Assembly (NCBI GenBank): GCA_032433595.1
Contig: JASWJB010000273.1
Location: 1 to 60,430 of the forward strand
Length of the DNA stretch: 60,430 nt
Direction of reading: 5' to 3'
From: Conoideocrella luteorostrata
Lineage: Eukaryota; Ascomycota; Sordariomycetes; Hypocreales; Clavicipitaceae
Shown here: piece by piece, positions 11,649 to 24,300 of the stretch
Layout: each line of letters begins with the position of its first letter
Position numbering within the stretch: the first letter of the stretch is position 1
Position numbers and translations under genes: made by a program
Notes under the pieces: generated by a model
What the model saw: the letters and a program-made list of their open reading frames with translations, nothing else
Databases searched by the model: none
What the model was told of the DNA's origin: nothing

Positions 11649-12960
11649 ATGCGCTTCTTCAGCGCCCCTCTCGCCCTCCTGCTCTCCAGCCTCGCAGTCT
11701 GCCACGGCAAGTATGTCATGCACGCGTACTACCTCGACAAGTCGTGCGAGGTCGTGCGCACCACGCTCGAGACGTGGATGAAGAACGCCGCCGACACGGC
11801 CGACGCGGCGCTCAAGGCGCAGGCCTTTGCCGTCGAGAAGTGCATCAACAACCCGCCCGAGGAGCACGGGCCGGTCTGCGAGGCCATATACATGCTCATC
11901 AAGAGCCTCTTGGCCTTTCGCGGACAGGAGCCCCGGGATTTCATCATCTCGGGCAAGTGGGACGACATGCAGAGAAGACTCCAGAGGGCGAAGGCGTGGG
12001 ATGTCAAGCGGGATGGCACGGCGTTCCCCCTCGACCCGAGCGAGGACCCGGGGAGCAGGGGGCAGCCCGAGAACAAGGCCGGCCGCTTTTCCAAGTTCAC
12101 CTACACCAACATGGTCTTCTATTGCGATTATACGCGCCTCATGGACGGCATCAGCTGCGATGGCGGGTCGGTGCAGGGGAAGGCCTGCGACACGTCCATC
12201 GGCAGGGACGTGGACATGGACAACCGGTATACGGAGTGCAGAGACAGTCGGCAAACCCCGTCCCAGATGGTGAGTAGTAAAGCAAAGCCTTGTCTGGTTG
12301 CTTCCCTCTCTCTACCTGATATGTCAAAGGAAGGCCTCGAAAAAAGAGGTTTGATATCGGGTGGGTGGGGTGAGCGTTTCCCACTCCGGACAGCTTCGAA
12401 CTAACTAGTAGTTACTAATACTATTCTTTCGTCTATAATAGTCGACCTGGGTGCGAATTCCTCCCTTACCCATGCCGGAAGGTGGATCGCGTCCCAATCC
12501 CTACGGTATAGTCTCTCCCAATCAAGTACTAGGTCCTATCCAGATCCAATTCTGTCCCGGGTACATGGCCGACGCTACCGGTCTGGACCAATACAAGGTT
12601 CTCGAAGACGGACGCAAGGTGCTAGCAAATGCTAGGATCGAGCGGCCGGGCCAGAAGGCCGCGGTCGAATACGCCATGCTCGGGGACGGGAGATTGCTCC
12701 ACGCCTTGCTGAGAACATATACGCCGAGCAATGGCGGCAAGGCTGTCGCGTATAAGGATGACCATATCGCGCTGACCTGGGCAGACGTCATTAAGTTGGA
12801 CGACGTTGACAAGTGGGCCAGTGCCAGCACCGTCGCCTTCTTTGCCGTGGGCGCCAAATTACTCTTCCCGCCGCAGGATAAGACGCCCTTGACGATTGAC
12901 CCGACCCGGGGGACCGTCGTTAAGTTGCGGAGCAGGAAGGCATCTGACAAGACGGAGTAG
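11649..12960 (+). CDS. Secreted protein resembling a fungal zinc endopeptidase that lacks its zinc-binding motif
   Basis: Exons 11649-12269 and 12442-12960 join in phase 0 across a 172-nt intron (GTGAGT donor, CTAAC branch point, ATAATAG acceptor) to give 379 residues. Residues 1-20 form a clear signal peptide (MRFFSAPLALLLSSLAVCHG), so the product is probably secreted. Conserved features are paired cysteines (YCDY near 156, QFCPGYM near 245) and a C-terminal DVDKWASASTVAFFAVGAKLL segment, an arrangement I associate with fungal lysine-specific/deuterolysin-like metalloendopeptidases. Where those enzymes carry HExxH, this protein has H294-A-L-L-R298, so the catalytic Glu and the second zinc His are missing. 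It may be a non-catalytic relative. The family assignment is inferred from pattern only; the ORF, signal peptide and intron are read directly. Confidence 0.8.
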
Positions 12961-13480
12961 CGACGGCCAGTCAGAGTCTGACAGGATGAACAGGAACACG
13001 GAGAAGTAGGAGCGGACTGTTTTGAGCCCTTCTTCTTCTTCTTCTTCTTCTTCTTCTTTTGTATAGCTACGCAATCAATGCATTTATATAAACATAGTGC
13101 TGTCTAGAGTGTGTCCGCCTCCCCATCCCATCAGACATCCAATGCGAGCCACCAGCACGTCTATGCCCTGCGCCTCTGCTTGATCCAATGATCCCCCAAC
13201 AGGAACATGCCACGCCCCAAGGGCCTTCAACCTGCCCTTTTGGGTTGCTTCCTCCTTTCTACTCTTCTCTTCTTCCACTAGTAGAGTAACAACTGTCTCA
13301 CAATACGGTCCCAATCAGCGCGCCTCTAGCCGACTTGGGCGCTTCCTTCAGAATTTTGGCATTCTGGCTGGATCCATAATCCATATGGTTATCATCGCCG
13401 AACTTTCGATTTCGAAAGCAATTGGCGCGACGACAAGAACAGAACACACATCGTAGGCAAAAATCCGATTAGGCGAGGGG
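12961..13480. other. 3' flank of secreted-protein gene
   Basis: Likely 3' UTR and spacer. It contains a TTC trinucleotide tract at about 13029-13058, and I see no gene. Confidence 0.5.
13029..13058. repeat. TTC microsatellite, about 9 units
   Basis: Uninterrupted TTC run just downstream of the stop codon at 12958-12960. Confidence 0.9.
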
Positions 13481-13489
13481 CGGATGCGC

Positions 13490-14177
13490 AGCCTTGTCAA
13501 TTAGGCTGCCCTGCGTCACCATAACCGTGGACGACGTATAAGGGTCCCAGGAGACAACGACAAGAGATGTATTACAGTAACAGTAGTACCAGAGCTGGCG
13601 TTCGGTAGATAGTTCGGCGGAAATCTCCCATAGTATTCGAAAAACTTTATCAGTAATCGTCAACCACCGCTGGTGGAGCTTTGTGATAAAATATGAGCCT
13701 TGGTGTAATGTAATCCCAGTATTCCGGATACTAGTACCATCCTGAGTTCTCCCAATCGACGATTCCCGAGAGCCTTCCATTCTGCATTAAAATATTCCGT
13801 GTATTCAGATCCCCGTGCGTAAACACGATTTGGTGCCCGCTGCGATGTCAAATATGCGGCAATGCGCCGACGCGAAGGTATCCTTAAACGCCTCCTGCCG
13901 CGGTAATGAATCCATCGAAATCTCCTCGGTCCTTGTCAACATGTAACCCCAGCAATGATTCTGTAATCATAACATGCCTTGCCAGGTGCGTTGGTGATGG
14001 CATATTCACGGGCAAACGACCTTTGGTATCGCCCGCAATTCCGCAAGGCTTCTCTGTAGGTCGCAAACTAGAGTCGTCCCCCTCGTCATCGCTGAGCGTA
14101 TCGAACTCGCAGCGATTGCTGTGTCGCGCGGGACCTTTAGTAGATGCTTGTACAGTGGGGGCCAGGCTTGGCGCCAA
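13490..14177 (-). pseudogene. Broken phosphotransferase (APH/kinase-fold) gene
   Basis: On the minus strand one frame reads VFTHGDLNTRNIL (about 13825-13785) and then GIVDWENSGWY. These are the catalytic loop (HGDLxxxN) and the metal-binding DWE motif of the fungal aminoglycoside-phosphotransferase/choline-kinase superfamily. A stop (TAG) follows GWY at once, then YPEYWDY, then the frame changes. The downstream part continues in another frame as KLHQRWLTITDKVF … STERQLWYYC. An upstream fragment (ORF 13884-14177) probably holds the middle of the enzyme. At least one stop and two frameshifts make this a dead copy. No intact N-lobe is visible. It is separate from the other family member at 51593-53026. 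Confidence 0.72.
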
Positions 14178-15471
14178 ACTAACTAAGATCTAAGATAACT
14201 ACTCCGTATTTCCAGCCTTATCTAGTTGTTTCGGGGTGGGCCTGCATTATATTTTTTACAAGTCGACCAGCCCACCCTGAAGCTGGACGACCCTGTGACC
14301 CGGAAGACAAGCACAATACTCACGCCGTGATGGACAGTCGACTATATTGTAGAAAGCAAAGATCGTGATGCATTTCATTAAGGCGAGATTCGCTAGGCAA
14401 GTACAGAGTAAGATTTACAAAAACCCTCCTGTTCTGCAGTTGCTACTTCTTACCACGTTCTCCGGGCCGAGATATTTCGTAATCTTATTCCCCAAGATTA
14501 AACTAAATAAAATAGCTAATAGTACCTTATTCATTCCAGTGCTCTTGTGAACTGAAGAAGCCAACTGCGGGGGCGGAAGAGAGGCTAAAGAGGAGGCAAA
14601 TAGGAAGCAATAGTGAGTTAGGTTTGTTTAAGCCTACCCCATAAGAGATCCCACAGACTACCGAAGAATCTTGCAGCAATGCTACTACACCCCAGGGTTT
14701 TCACTATCCAACTGTATTGCTCATCGAAACACGACATAAGGATTAAGGGTACTATATCTCAAGGCAAGGCTACCGCTCTGGGATGGCCCTTGGCTATGTT
14801 CGCCACTGTCTTGACTCCGTCCGCAATTGATGACGAGAATGCGAGGGTTCCTTCCCTACGCACAGAGTACAAATAAGCCCCACCACCCCCGTCCTGCGGG
14901 CCAAACGGCTAACCGTGTCGGGAGCCAATAGGAGCCTTCCAAGCATCCATTAAGCTTACGTATCTGTTAATGCATCTCCTCGACCTCTCTCAACGTCAAA
15001 CGCAGATTCATGAATGGAATAATTTATTCCAGTTAACCAGCTCGTTCCATAATAGACACTAATAAATTACAGCATTTATGAATCAGATGCTAAATGTACA
15101 AAAGAAGGATCCAAAAATTTACCCATTGTCACAAGAGAAAAGCGCTCCATCACCAAAGACTCCAATGTCGACACAGACCGAGTGAGAGAAATTGGAAAAA
15201 AAGCCTCGATAACCGAAATCTTCGAGACCTTACACGCCTCCCAAATCGCCCATCACAACGTCGATGCGGGGAAAAAAGCACAAAATTGGACAGAATGCCT
15301 CCAATTCTCTGATGGCTCAGCTAGCTACTCCTGCGTGGTCCGGATCAAGTTGAGTTTGTTCTTAAATTTGTTGCTTGGTTCATATACATTCAGCGACAAC
15401 ACCATGTCCAAGCGATATTGGAACGTTTCAGACGTTTGCGGCGCTCGTCGTCTTCAACCGCCAAATACCGT
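14178..15471. other. Intergenic, AT-richer stretch
   Basis: I see no gene. Short open frames here have no recognisable motifs. A palindrome half-site (ACTACTCCGTA) lies near 14199. The right part is the 3' flank of the btgE-type gene. Confidence 0.45.
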
Positions 15472-17380
15472 TTAATTCAGGTTCAAGCTCGCGCTCAAGC
15501 CAACGTCCAAGAAATTCTTGATGACACCCCACTTGTCCTCGCAGTCGCAAGTACCAGCCGCCTTCCACAAGTCATTTTCGTAAGAGAAGAAGACGGTCTT
15601 GTAGCCAACCTTTTGACGGATAGACTTGATGGCCTGGGCCTGCTGAGAGGAACCGGGGATGGCCAGACCGTTAGCGTTACCGCCATTCGGGTAGCCACAC
15701 TCCAAGTTGATGACTTCGTTACCGGGGCAGATCTTGCTGAGAATGTCGAGCTGGCTCTGGACGAAGTCACCAGCCTTGCTTGGAGCGATGCCAGAGTTGA
15801 AGTAAGCGTGGATATTGGCGCCAGTGACACCCACGGCAGGGCAGATGGTAGAGGAGACATCGTGGCGTTCCCAGATGTTCAGTGTCTCTGAAATGGTGTA
15901 TGGACCGTTGTACTTGCCGCCACACTTGGACTTGACGGTGGTGATGAGCGTCTTGAGCTGTTGGGGAGTGCAGAAACCGTTCATGATAGCCTCATTACCG
16001 ACAACAACGAGCTTGACAAGGTCCCAGTTGGGGAAGGCAGCGAGTTTGTCAATCTGCTCCTTGATATCGGGAGTCTCAGCAGTGCAGCCGGTTGCCTTGA
16101 CAAAAACACCAAGGATCATGGAGACTCCGTGCTTCTTGCAGGCGCCACCAACGTTCTCGAGAGTACTGCAGTCAGTGGAGTATACACGGATATTTTGGAA
16201 TCCTCCTTCCTTGATGATCTTGATGTCGCGCTCCACCTCGGAGGAGCTCTTGCACTGACCAGTCTTGGGGTTGTAAGGGGTGTAGGTAATACCGAACTGG
16301 TCATTGGAGCTGGTCAAGCCCTTGCTGACGGCGGGAGGAGCGGACTGCTGAGGAGGAGAAGACTTGGGGGCCTCAGAGGTCTTAGCAGGAGGAGGTGGGG
16401 GAGGTGCCGAGGACTTCACGACAGGTGGAGGGGGAGGAGGAGCCTGGGACTTGACGGGAGCGGGAGCAGGAGCAGGAGTCGTCGTGGGGAGGCCCTTGCT
16501 GGTGAATGGGCAGTACGTGACATAGCCAGTCTTGGTGACGGTAACAACCTGCGAAGGTGCGGTGTAGGTACCGGGGTTGCAAACACTGGGTGTAGGAAAG
16601 ACGATGACGGTATGCTCAGACACAGTGGTGGTGATGGGAGCAATGGTGTAGGTACCGGAGCTGGGGCAGACGTAGGTGGTCTGGACGATGGTGCTGGTGG
16701 TGACTCCATTGCTGGTGGTGACAGTAGCAACGGGGCAGGTGACAGTGGTAGCAGTCACGACAACCGTGGTGACACCGCCGACGGTGTGAGTACCGGGAGG
16801 AACCTGAGTCGAGGCGGGAGCGCAGACGGTGGTGGTCTTGCTCACGGTGATGGTGGTGGCCGGGAAGGTGTAGGTGCCAGGAGTCGGACAGGTGCGAGGC
16901 AACGGAGTAGGCACAACGACGATCTCGGTCGTGGCGGGAGGCGGAGGAGGGGCCTGTGTCGTCGGGGGAGGCGGCGGGGGGGCAGCCTTGGTGGACGTTG
17001 AAACCGCGGTGACCGTCTTGGTCTTGGTAACGTGGTGGATGACTGATACTTCACGTTAGCTCTCATAATTCTTCATCATCCTCATTCATCTTCAACGCCA
17101 CAGGTTTTGATGCAAGCCAGCTCCAACATGGCGATACATCGTCTTGGGTGGCGACAAAAACAACAATCTTTCGGCGCACAGGAAGCAGAACCGGGGACTA
17201 TAACATACGGGTAGGCTCGCCGGTGATGGTCTTCCAGATGGTGGTGCAGCCGGGAGTGCAAATCTCGTTGGTCTGGTTCAGGCTCTTCTTGAACAGTGCC
17301 TCGTGGGCGTGACGGTGGTGAGCAGCAGTGACGCCGCTGGCCAGCGCCGCCAGGGCGACGGCAGCAAATCCTCCCTTCAT
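15472..17380 (-). CDS. btgE: Cell-wall beta-1,3-glucanase, GH17 (BtgE/Scw11 type)
   Basis: Exon 1 is 17209-17380 and exon 2 is 15472-17042, split by a 166-nt intron (GTATGT donor, GCTAAC branch point, ATCAG acceptor; phase 1). The product has 580 residues, close to the roughly 565 known for Aspergillus BtgE. In order: signal peptide (about 1-20); a His-rich stretch; CTPGCTTIW, the N-terminal motif of BtgE proteins; Pro/Thr-rich linkers with three degenerate …PGTYT… modules (about 110-230); poly-Pro blocks; and the GH17 domain from about 305 to the end. The acid/base Glu is E408 in VVGNEAIMNG and the nucleophile is E505 in VINLECGYP. It probably acts at the cell surface, remodelling beta-1,3-glucan. 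The start is the ATG that opens the signal peptide. Confidence 0.95.
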
Positions 17381-19865
17381 GGCGAATAGAAAGTTAGGCT
17401 GGGTTATGCTTCACTGGAGAAGTTTTATGGTTTTCGAAGTCTTGGAGAGTCGTAAGAAAAAAGAATGCCCGCTAAATGAGTGAAGCGGTAAGTTGGTTAA
17501 TGAAAAGAACGAGAGGACGAAAGCGGCTGTGAAAAAGCTTTCTGTTACGACCTGGACATCGGCAGCGGGTGCGTGAGGAGAAAGGGAACAAAAGAAGAGA
17601 GAGGGCACAGCTGCAGGGCGCCGGGGATATCGTCTTCTATTATTATTACTGTGAATCCTACTCCGTAGTATGGGCGCACAATGCTAGACCTGCAGGCCGG
17701 GTCTGGGAGGTGTGGCATGGGGCCCATCATTACAAGGGGGGTTGGAGGTCCATCTCCCCATCCGACCAACCAACTGCAGCCGGCATCCCGGCACCCCATC
17801 TCGTTATTCAAGCTCATCTTTGCACAACCCGAGCCTGGGGTGGTGTTTGTTCCCTGGTGTGGCCTTGGTGTGTTTCCTGGATTCTGTCCCTGGCTCGTGC
17901 CCGGCCGCCCACGGACATGGATCCATTGACAAAAGACAAAGAGCTTGTCGTGCCTGTGTGTTGTGTGATTGTCTGGCGCCGGATACTCACACTGCCCGCA
18001 ACGGCGTGCCGACTAGTCAGGTACAGCAGGGAACAAGAGACCAGGGGGCCAGTAGGGTGGGAGGGGGCGATGGCAGGGGGAAGGCGGGGGTGCAGGCAAG
18101 GCAGCAGAGGCAAGGCCAGCCACCGTGCTCACCGTTGGATCCGTCGCGTCTGCCAGTCTTCTCTCAATTTCTCTCACACAGCCGCCGGTCTGCTGGCCCA
18201 AAAAGGAGCGGTGGAGCTCGATGGGTAATTAATTTCCACTCCCCCGTCCTTTATGAATGAGTATCTGGGCGAAAAAGGGCGGTCACCAGATTGATTGGGG
18301 GGATTAGGGGCTGCCTGCCCTGTGCTGACGGCGATTGGACCAGGATCTTCGTCCAGCCTGTGAAAATGAGTCGCCCCAAGCGATGATTTTGCCGTGAACA
18401 TGCGTGGCCCAATCAGCTTAGCCGACCTTTGTCAGTGAAATGAGGTTTTTTTCTTCAATTGTACTACTACAATACTCCGTACAATAATGTGCTCCGTACG
18501 GAGAACAGTGCTGTCCAGTTAGTGGGCGCCCACGCGCTTCGTACTAGTATGTGCAATGAGTACGGGTACTGAACACAATATTGTGCGCCCACCCACCATT
18601 GCCACCACTCTCTCACCTTTGTACCCTTTTTGGCGCAATACGGAGTGTTATATTAGTGCCGCTTCAAGTGGGAAGGGGAAATTATAACTCTGAATGGCCG
18701 ACGTAACCCTCCATGGGAGATGTCTTCTCTTCGCCTCTTGGCTTCTTCTTGTTATTTCCCGCAACGTCGGACATCTCTGCTTGGCAGTCGAAGCGCCAAC
18801 AGGGAGATTAGGCTCCCAAGTGCCGCGCTCAGTTCAGAGCTCTACGTCCTGACAATTGGTCAATGCTGGCTAGCACCACACGATGCCGTGTGACCGTGTG
18901 GGCTTTTGGTTCATCGTACAATACTAGTAACAATTTGCACGAGCCATTTGTAATTGCACAACTTCGTACGTACTGAACGGAGTATTTTGTGTGTTTGTAT
19001 GCATTGTTTGCGATGCTAAGCGCCATTGTGTCCCGGCGATCCCTTGCCCCATTTGGCTCACTCCCGTGTGGAACGAAATTGTTCCTGCATGTGGCTGCTT
19101 TTAGCTCCCACACCACACACTTCCTTCTCTGTCCTGCCAGTATGGAGTACTTGCACTAGTTACTATGTAATGTATGTTGTGATATCTACCATACGCTCTG
19201 GTCGGAACAGGCTGGAGAATTTGTCCAGGCCACCAGCCAAGTTGGGCTCGCTGCCAGGCTCTGCACCCTTCGTCACCGTTGTCCAGCTCCCGCCTCAACT
19301 CACCCATGCCAGCTAGGCAAGGGTGCGAGGAGTCTGCGCCTTGTGCTCTGCACCCCGAACCGGCATACCATACAAGCATTGATGTATGTACTCCGTACGT
19401 AGTACTGCAGTAGAATGGTAGCACGTTTTGCACACTTCTTGAGCCCTGAGAAACCGATGAATTCGTCCAACTTCTCGGCCGGGACGGATCAAGGGCAACG
19501 TGATCGTGACGCCCCTAGCCAATCCCAGACCGTGTCGCGGCTCGAAAGCAGTTTGCGTACTCCGTAATTATGACTACTGCTGTTCCTTGTCTATTCTTTT
19601 TGGGGGCAATGTTTCTCTCGCAAGGGGCGAGTTGGGGCGCTGCCATATCGTATTATTACTGCAGAAAATGTAGGCAAGGCAGCCGAGTCGCTTGTCGCCG
19701 CTCCCCCTTTCTTGCCTTCCCCGTGTTATTTGAGCTGGACAATAATCCGGCGCTATAATACTTAGCTCCCCATTTTGCCAAGTCATGTTATATAACCAGG
19801 CCACATGGGCCCATCGCATTGCCGGTCCACGTCGGTCGATGATCAGAATTGGAGCGCAGTTGGCC
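17381..19865. other. Promoter region of btgE-type gene and spacer
   Basis: The part next to 17380 must hold the glucanase promoter. Apparent ORFs such as 17569-18228 (+) are unsupported. Palindrome copies occur at 18473-18481 (half-site), 18490-18505 (two mismatches) and 19389-19404 (one mismatch). No gene is seen. Confidence 0.5.
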
Positions 19866-19869
19866 GAAT

Positions 19870-20290
19870 TAGTTAGTGCTTTGAAAATTGCACTTCCTTT
19901 CGCGACGCACGAGCAATGTCCTTCGGAGTACCCGTATTAGCAGAGGCACCATTAATATACATCCGCTTGCCTTTCTTAGTTGAAATATTTTCGGATGACG
20001 CTTCTGGACGCCTCTAATCCAATCCTTCCAACAGGTCCTAGGTCGCCGCCTGTAACTGAGATGTAACTAAGGCGTTTGAGACGAAGCAACGGAGTTGTTC
20101 ATGTATAGGAGGTAGGTTCAATGATGCCTGGGCTAGAATCCAATCGACGAGGCTTCCTTCATCCTTCTGAGAAAGGCGCTGCCGACATCCGTACGCATCT
20201 AATCGTGCTTGGGCGCCGATATTGGTCCTGGTATCCCCTATTATTGTGCAGCTTTCCAGATTGATTACTCATCCATAACCATATATATCG
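19870..20290 (-). mobile_element. Decayed pogo/Tc5-type (DDE) transposase fragment
   Basis: On the minus strand, one frame reads QRLSQKDEGSLVDWILAQA then SLNLPPIHEQLRCFVSNAL (about 20180-20070). This is the hallmark of the CENP-B/Tc5-type DNA-binding domain at the start of fungal pogo-like transposases. After a stop it resumes in another frame as KDWIRGVQKRHPKIF and then, shifted again, as KRMYINGASANTG, matching the conserved W(I/V)xxFxxRxP…R.NGAS region that follows. The catalytic DDE part is not recognisable and no terminal inverted repeats were found, so only a frameshifted N-terminal third survives. Confidence 0.65.
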
Positions 20291-21321
20291 CGGCTTAAAG
20301 ATGGCTCTCTGTGTAGTAATGAACTTTGAATCTACTCCGTATAGTGGGAGGCAATAAGTTTCGTAGTAATGTAATTATTACTCTGTACTCCGTATATTAA
20401 TAGCAATTAAATTGCACCAGAAATCGCGGTCAGACTGTTGGTGTTGGAATGACCAAAAAAGTGGTCGGGCAGGGATTGTAGTCGGAGATGTAGTGCCCGA
20501 TGTTACTACCTAGTGTTATTCGCCAGACTGAATCCGCGCCTATGGTATTAGGATTATGGAGTAATACGAACTAATAAGTAATTCGTTGTTACTCTACTCC
20601 AGAACAACACAGTCTCCAACATTGGTTCGGCATCGGGACGGACCCGCAAAGACACCTAAGTTGGCATGCTCGAGTTCGACTCATATTACTTCTTTAGTAG
20701 CCGCTCGTATTAGATGGAATTCCTTATTCGCTGATGTCGCCTCTCTGGGGCAAGCTCCTGTACTGCTGTCGAGGGGACACTTATCAGCTACCAAGCTTGA
20801 CCGTGACCTTATAGCTAAGAAAGGAGTATTCACGAAATGCTTTCCGCCGCCGTGAGCCTTGACAGCAACTGGATAGCTTGGCAAATTGGCTATATTTCTG
20901 TTCGTGTCTTCAATCTTATTACCGTCGTGGGGTTGAATAGTTCGGTGTTTGGATTGTAGCCTCGAAGCTACAGCAATAACATTCCAGGACCGCGCCAACT
21001 GTCAAATTTCGGATTTCCGCAAGAGTGCATGAGCAGTGCCTCTATAAATATTGGCATAATTCGCCGCAAAAGGAAACGTATACCTTTCCCCAGCTTGAAC
21101 CTTAATCGATTTTATGGACCAGAGGTGGTTGTTTGTATTATACATTAATGAGAGTGGGTTCGTAGCCACCCAAGGCAGACATCTCGGTCATGTGATCTCG
21201 CGCATTGCGCGAAAATCCAACCTGGGAGCTCTAGCTTAATGAAACCCCAAAAAAAAGGGCGCGGCAGAAATTGAGAGGCCCGACCAATTAATTTACATCC
21301 ACACGAGCAAAAACACTCGTC
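20291..21321. other. Spacer upstream of cyt-4
   Basis: AT-rich with several TACTCCGTA half-sites (about 20334 and 20386). The last few hundred bases are probably the promoter of the exoribonuclease gene. The small ORF at 20586-20855 (+) has no recognisable motif. Confidence 0.45.
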
Positions 21322-24300
21322 ATGCTACGGTACTCTACACAGTCATATCTGTGTCGGAATTGCGTAGCTCGAGGTCTTGGCTTGTCTGAGGAGGTTCACG
21401 CTGTTCGGCGTGGACGCTTCAATGGTCTGTATAATGCCACTTATAGAGTCTGTGCCCAAAAACCATAGCTTTCCGCCTGCGTGTTGCAAACTACTTACAC
21501 AAATATTCTATACATGTAGAGATGGGCCACGAACCAAAGCTCGTCGCCTGCCGCCTCTATTTATGGGGAAAAAAATATTCCAACATCGTCAATAAAGAGT
21601 GCTGATGACTCCGCGAATACCAGCTCTATCGACAACTTACACATCCGCGAGCGCCTTCGACAATGGACGATAGCAAACGAAAATCTCGGCACAAGGGCCA
21701 TGCCTGCGGACGCCTTCATATACGGGAATATTGCCAATAATGTCAGCCGAACGCAATCTACGGGTTCATCCGAACTCGATCAATTGCGATCGACAGCTGG
21801 AGGCATGACTGATGGGAGTAAAGAGGGACCGACAGGTGGCGATGCTGAGAGCTCGATTGTAGCGACCGACTCGCAAAGCCCGGGGGATCTAGTAGAATTG
21901 AGGTTGGTATATTCAACTCTCGCGAGCTTTGTCGTGATACCTGCTTACCGTGTATCAGACAAATTGGGTCCCGAGTCCCTTTGTTTGCCATCTACCTTGG
22001 CTATTTCGGAGATCGCAACCATTTCTACGCGGTCAATGGCAAATGGGTCACAAGTATGGGATTTTCTTCACTGTTCACAGTCTCAAACTTTGCCACCTCC
22101 GAAGAATTGCAGCCTTTGTTGGCCAAGATCCCTCGGAATGCTACGCCTGAGCAATTCGACGAACTGCGACACAGTGAGAAGGGACCATCAAGAGAAGATG
22201 GTATTGGTCTCATCAACAAGATGACCACGTTCAGACTATCATCAGAGGCGGTGTATCAAGGAAACATGAGTAATCTTGATGGGGCTCGTAACTTGCTGTC
22301 CAGCGCTAGAAGCATCAAGTATCTCAGCCTGTTCGAAATTGCAGACCTTCTGCTGCCCGCCAGTTTGAAAGGCGAGCGAGGTTTCTTACCGCCAGCTCTT
22401 TATGCGGTTCATACCGCATTATCTCGAAGCGAAATCACGTTCAGTCCCTTGAGTCCTTCAGCAGACTGTCACAGGCGAGACCATTTGTTTGAGGTGTTTC
22501 CTTCAAACCACACACACATCATCACCAAAATTGCCACCTGGGTGCGGGAGTATACAGATTCAAGCGCAAAGAAAATGCGAGCTCTCAGCCCTGGTGACTT
22601 GGAGGAGGTTGCTTTAGGGAGATTTATTCTCCAAGCCCGAGAAGCCGTCTCAAGGAGCCGTCAGACTCGACAATGGACCTCTCATGGCATCCTGAAGACG
22701 TCTCCCAGCGTGACTTTGCCCAAAACTGACTGGTCCCCAGTTAGCAAAGATGTTATCACCTTCTTGGAGTGGTGGGCGAGCTACAACTTGTTTGATGCTG
22801 GGTCGCGATATCATTCGTATGGCGCACTTATACTGAGGGCTATGCACCTTTACGATGATACAGCTCTTGATCAAAGTACTGCATGGACTTTTCTTCAGGA
22901 GATTGGTGTCATTGCTCCGTGGGAAATTCCGTCCCGATACAGGGTCCGATTTCCAGGAACCACAGTTGACCGGGGAGGTGGCATCACTCGACCAATTCCC
23001 AAGCATTTAGAAAATTCAACGAGATCTGATATTGCAGAAGGCACCAGGAAGCTCAGAACGGGGCCTGCAATCTTCTGCATTGACGCACCATCCACCATGA
23101 TCATTGATGATGGCATATCTTTAGAGCGCACTGATCGATCAGACGAATTCTGGATCCATATACACGCCGCTGACCCAGCTTCATCGATAAAACCCGATTC
23201 GGAGCTGGGGAAGTTTATGGAGCTAATTCCAGAGAATATCTACCTTCCAGGTCACTTCCAGGCCATGCTCCCTTCAGAGCTGGGTGAGGATGGTGCAAAG
23301 GATTACGAGTCAGAAAGTTTGGTGAAGCAATTTTCGCTGCGGCCTGGAGCGCCAGCATTGACATTCAGCGCTCGCGTTAATGAGGGCGGTGACATCCTAG
23401 ACTATCAAGTTGAGCCAAGCACACTCGAAAACGTGACTTATCTAGATCCTGACGACGTGTCAAAATTCTGCGGCGAGGGGACACCCTCATGTTTTGATGA
23501 ATACAGCTTTGACGTTGGCATTCCTCCTGATAGTTCCCCAGCTCGTCCGGAGCGTCACATGTCGAGTACGGAGAGTCTGGAAGCGTCATGCAAATCCGAC
23601 CTCTTGACACTGAATCGCCTTGCTGCAGCCCTCAAACAAAAGAGATTAGCAAAGGGGGCTTGGCCATACTTCTTCCCTCGACCGTCCGTCCAGGTCTCGT
23701 TCCATGAGGCTATCCCAGAAGCCGAAGCTTCAAAGGGAGCTACACTCTTCCCCCCAGATCCATACATCAAGGTCGGAACGGAATCGTCCAGCGGCTGCTC
23801 GGTCGTTTCCAGCACTATGGTTCTAGCGGGAGAAATCGCGGCTCGATGGTGTTCATCTCGAGGCATTCCGATTCCATATCGCAAAGACGCAAAATCGGCA
23901 AACAACCACCTCGCGGCCTTTGACTACGCAACCAAGGAGATATATCCTCTGATTCAGAAAGGGATTGAACCTTCCGCAAGTCACCGGCAAGAACTGTCTC
24001 GAATAACAGGCGGAATTCAAATTTCATCAAGCCCGGGACCGTACTTTCTCCTAGGATTAGACATGTACACCAAGGCAACATCTCCTCTCCGTCGATTCTC
24101 CGACCTCCTCGTCCACTGGCAGATCCACGCGGCCTTGGCTCACGAGAGGAAAACCCAGCAACGTATTAATCCCTCTACAGATGATGTGGACGAAGTCCTC
24201 CCCTTCACCACTGCATCGCTGAGCAGCACGCTCCCACTGCTACACATGCGCGAGAAAATGGCCCGAGCCGTCTCCCGCGGCACGTTGGACTGGATCCTCA

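Noticed and set aside
8907..11650. CRISPR-like array in the repeat-rich region
   Set aside because: The repeats are simple tandem arrays without spacers, and the organism is a fungus.
17569..18228. 219-codon ORF (+) upstream of btgE
   Set aside because: No start context, no motif, an equally long alternative frame overlaps it, and it lies in the btgE promoter.
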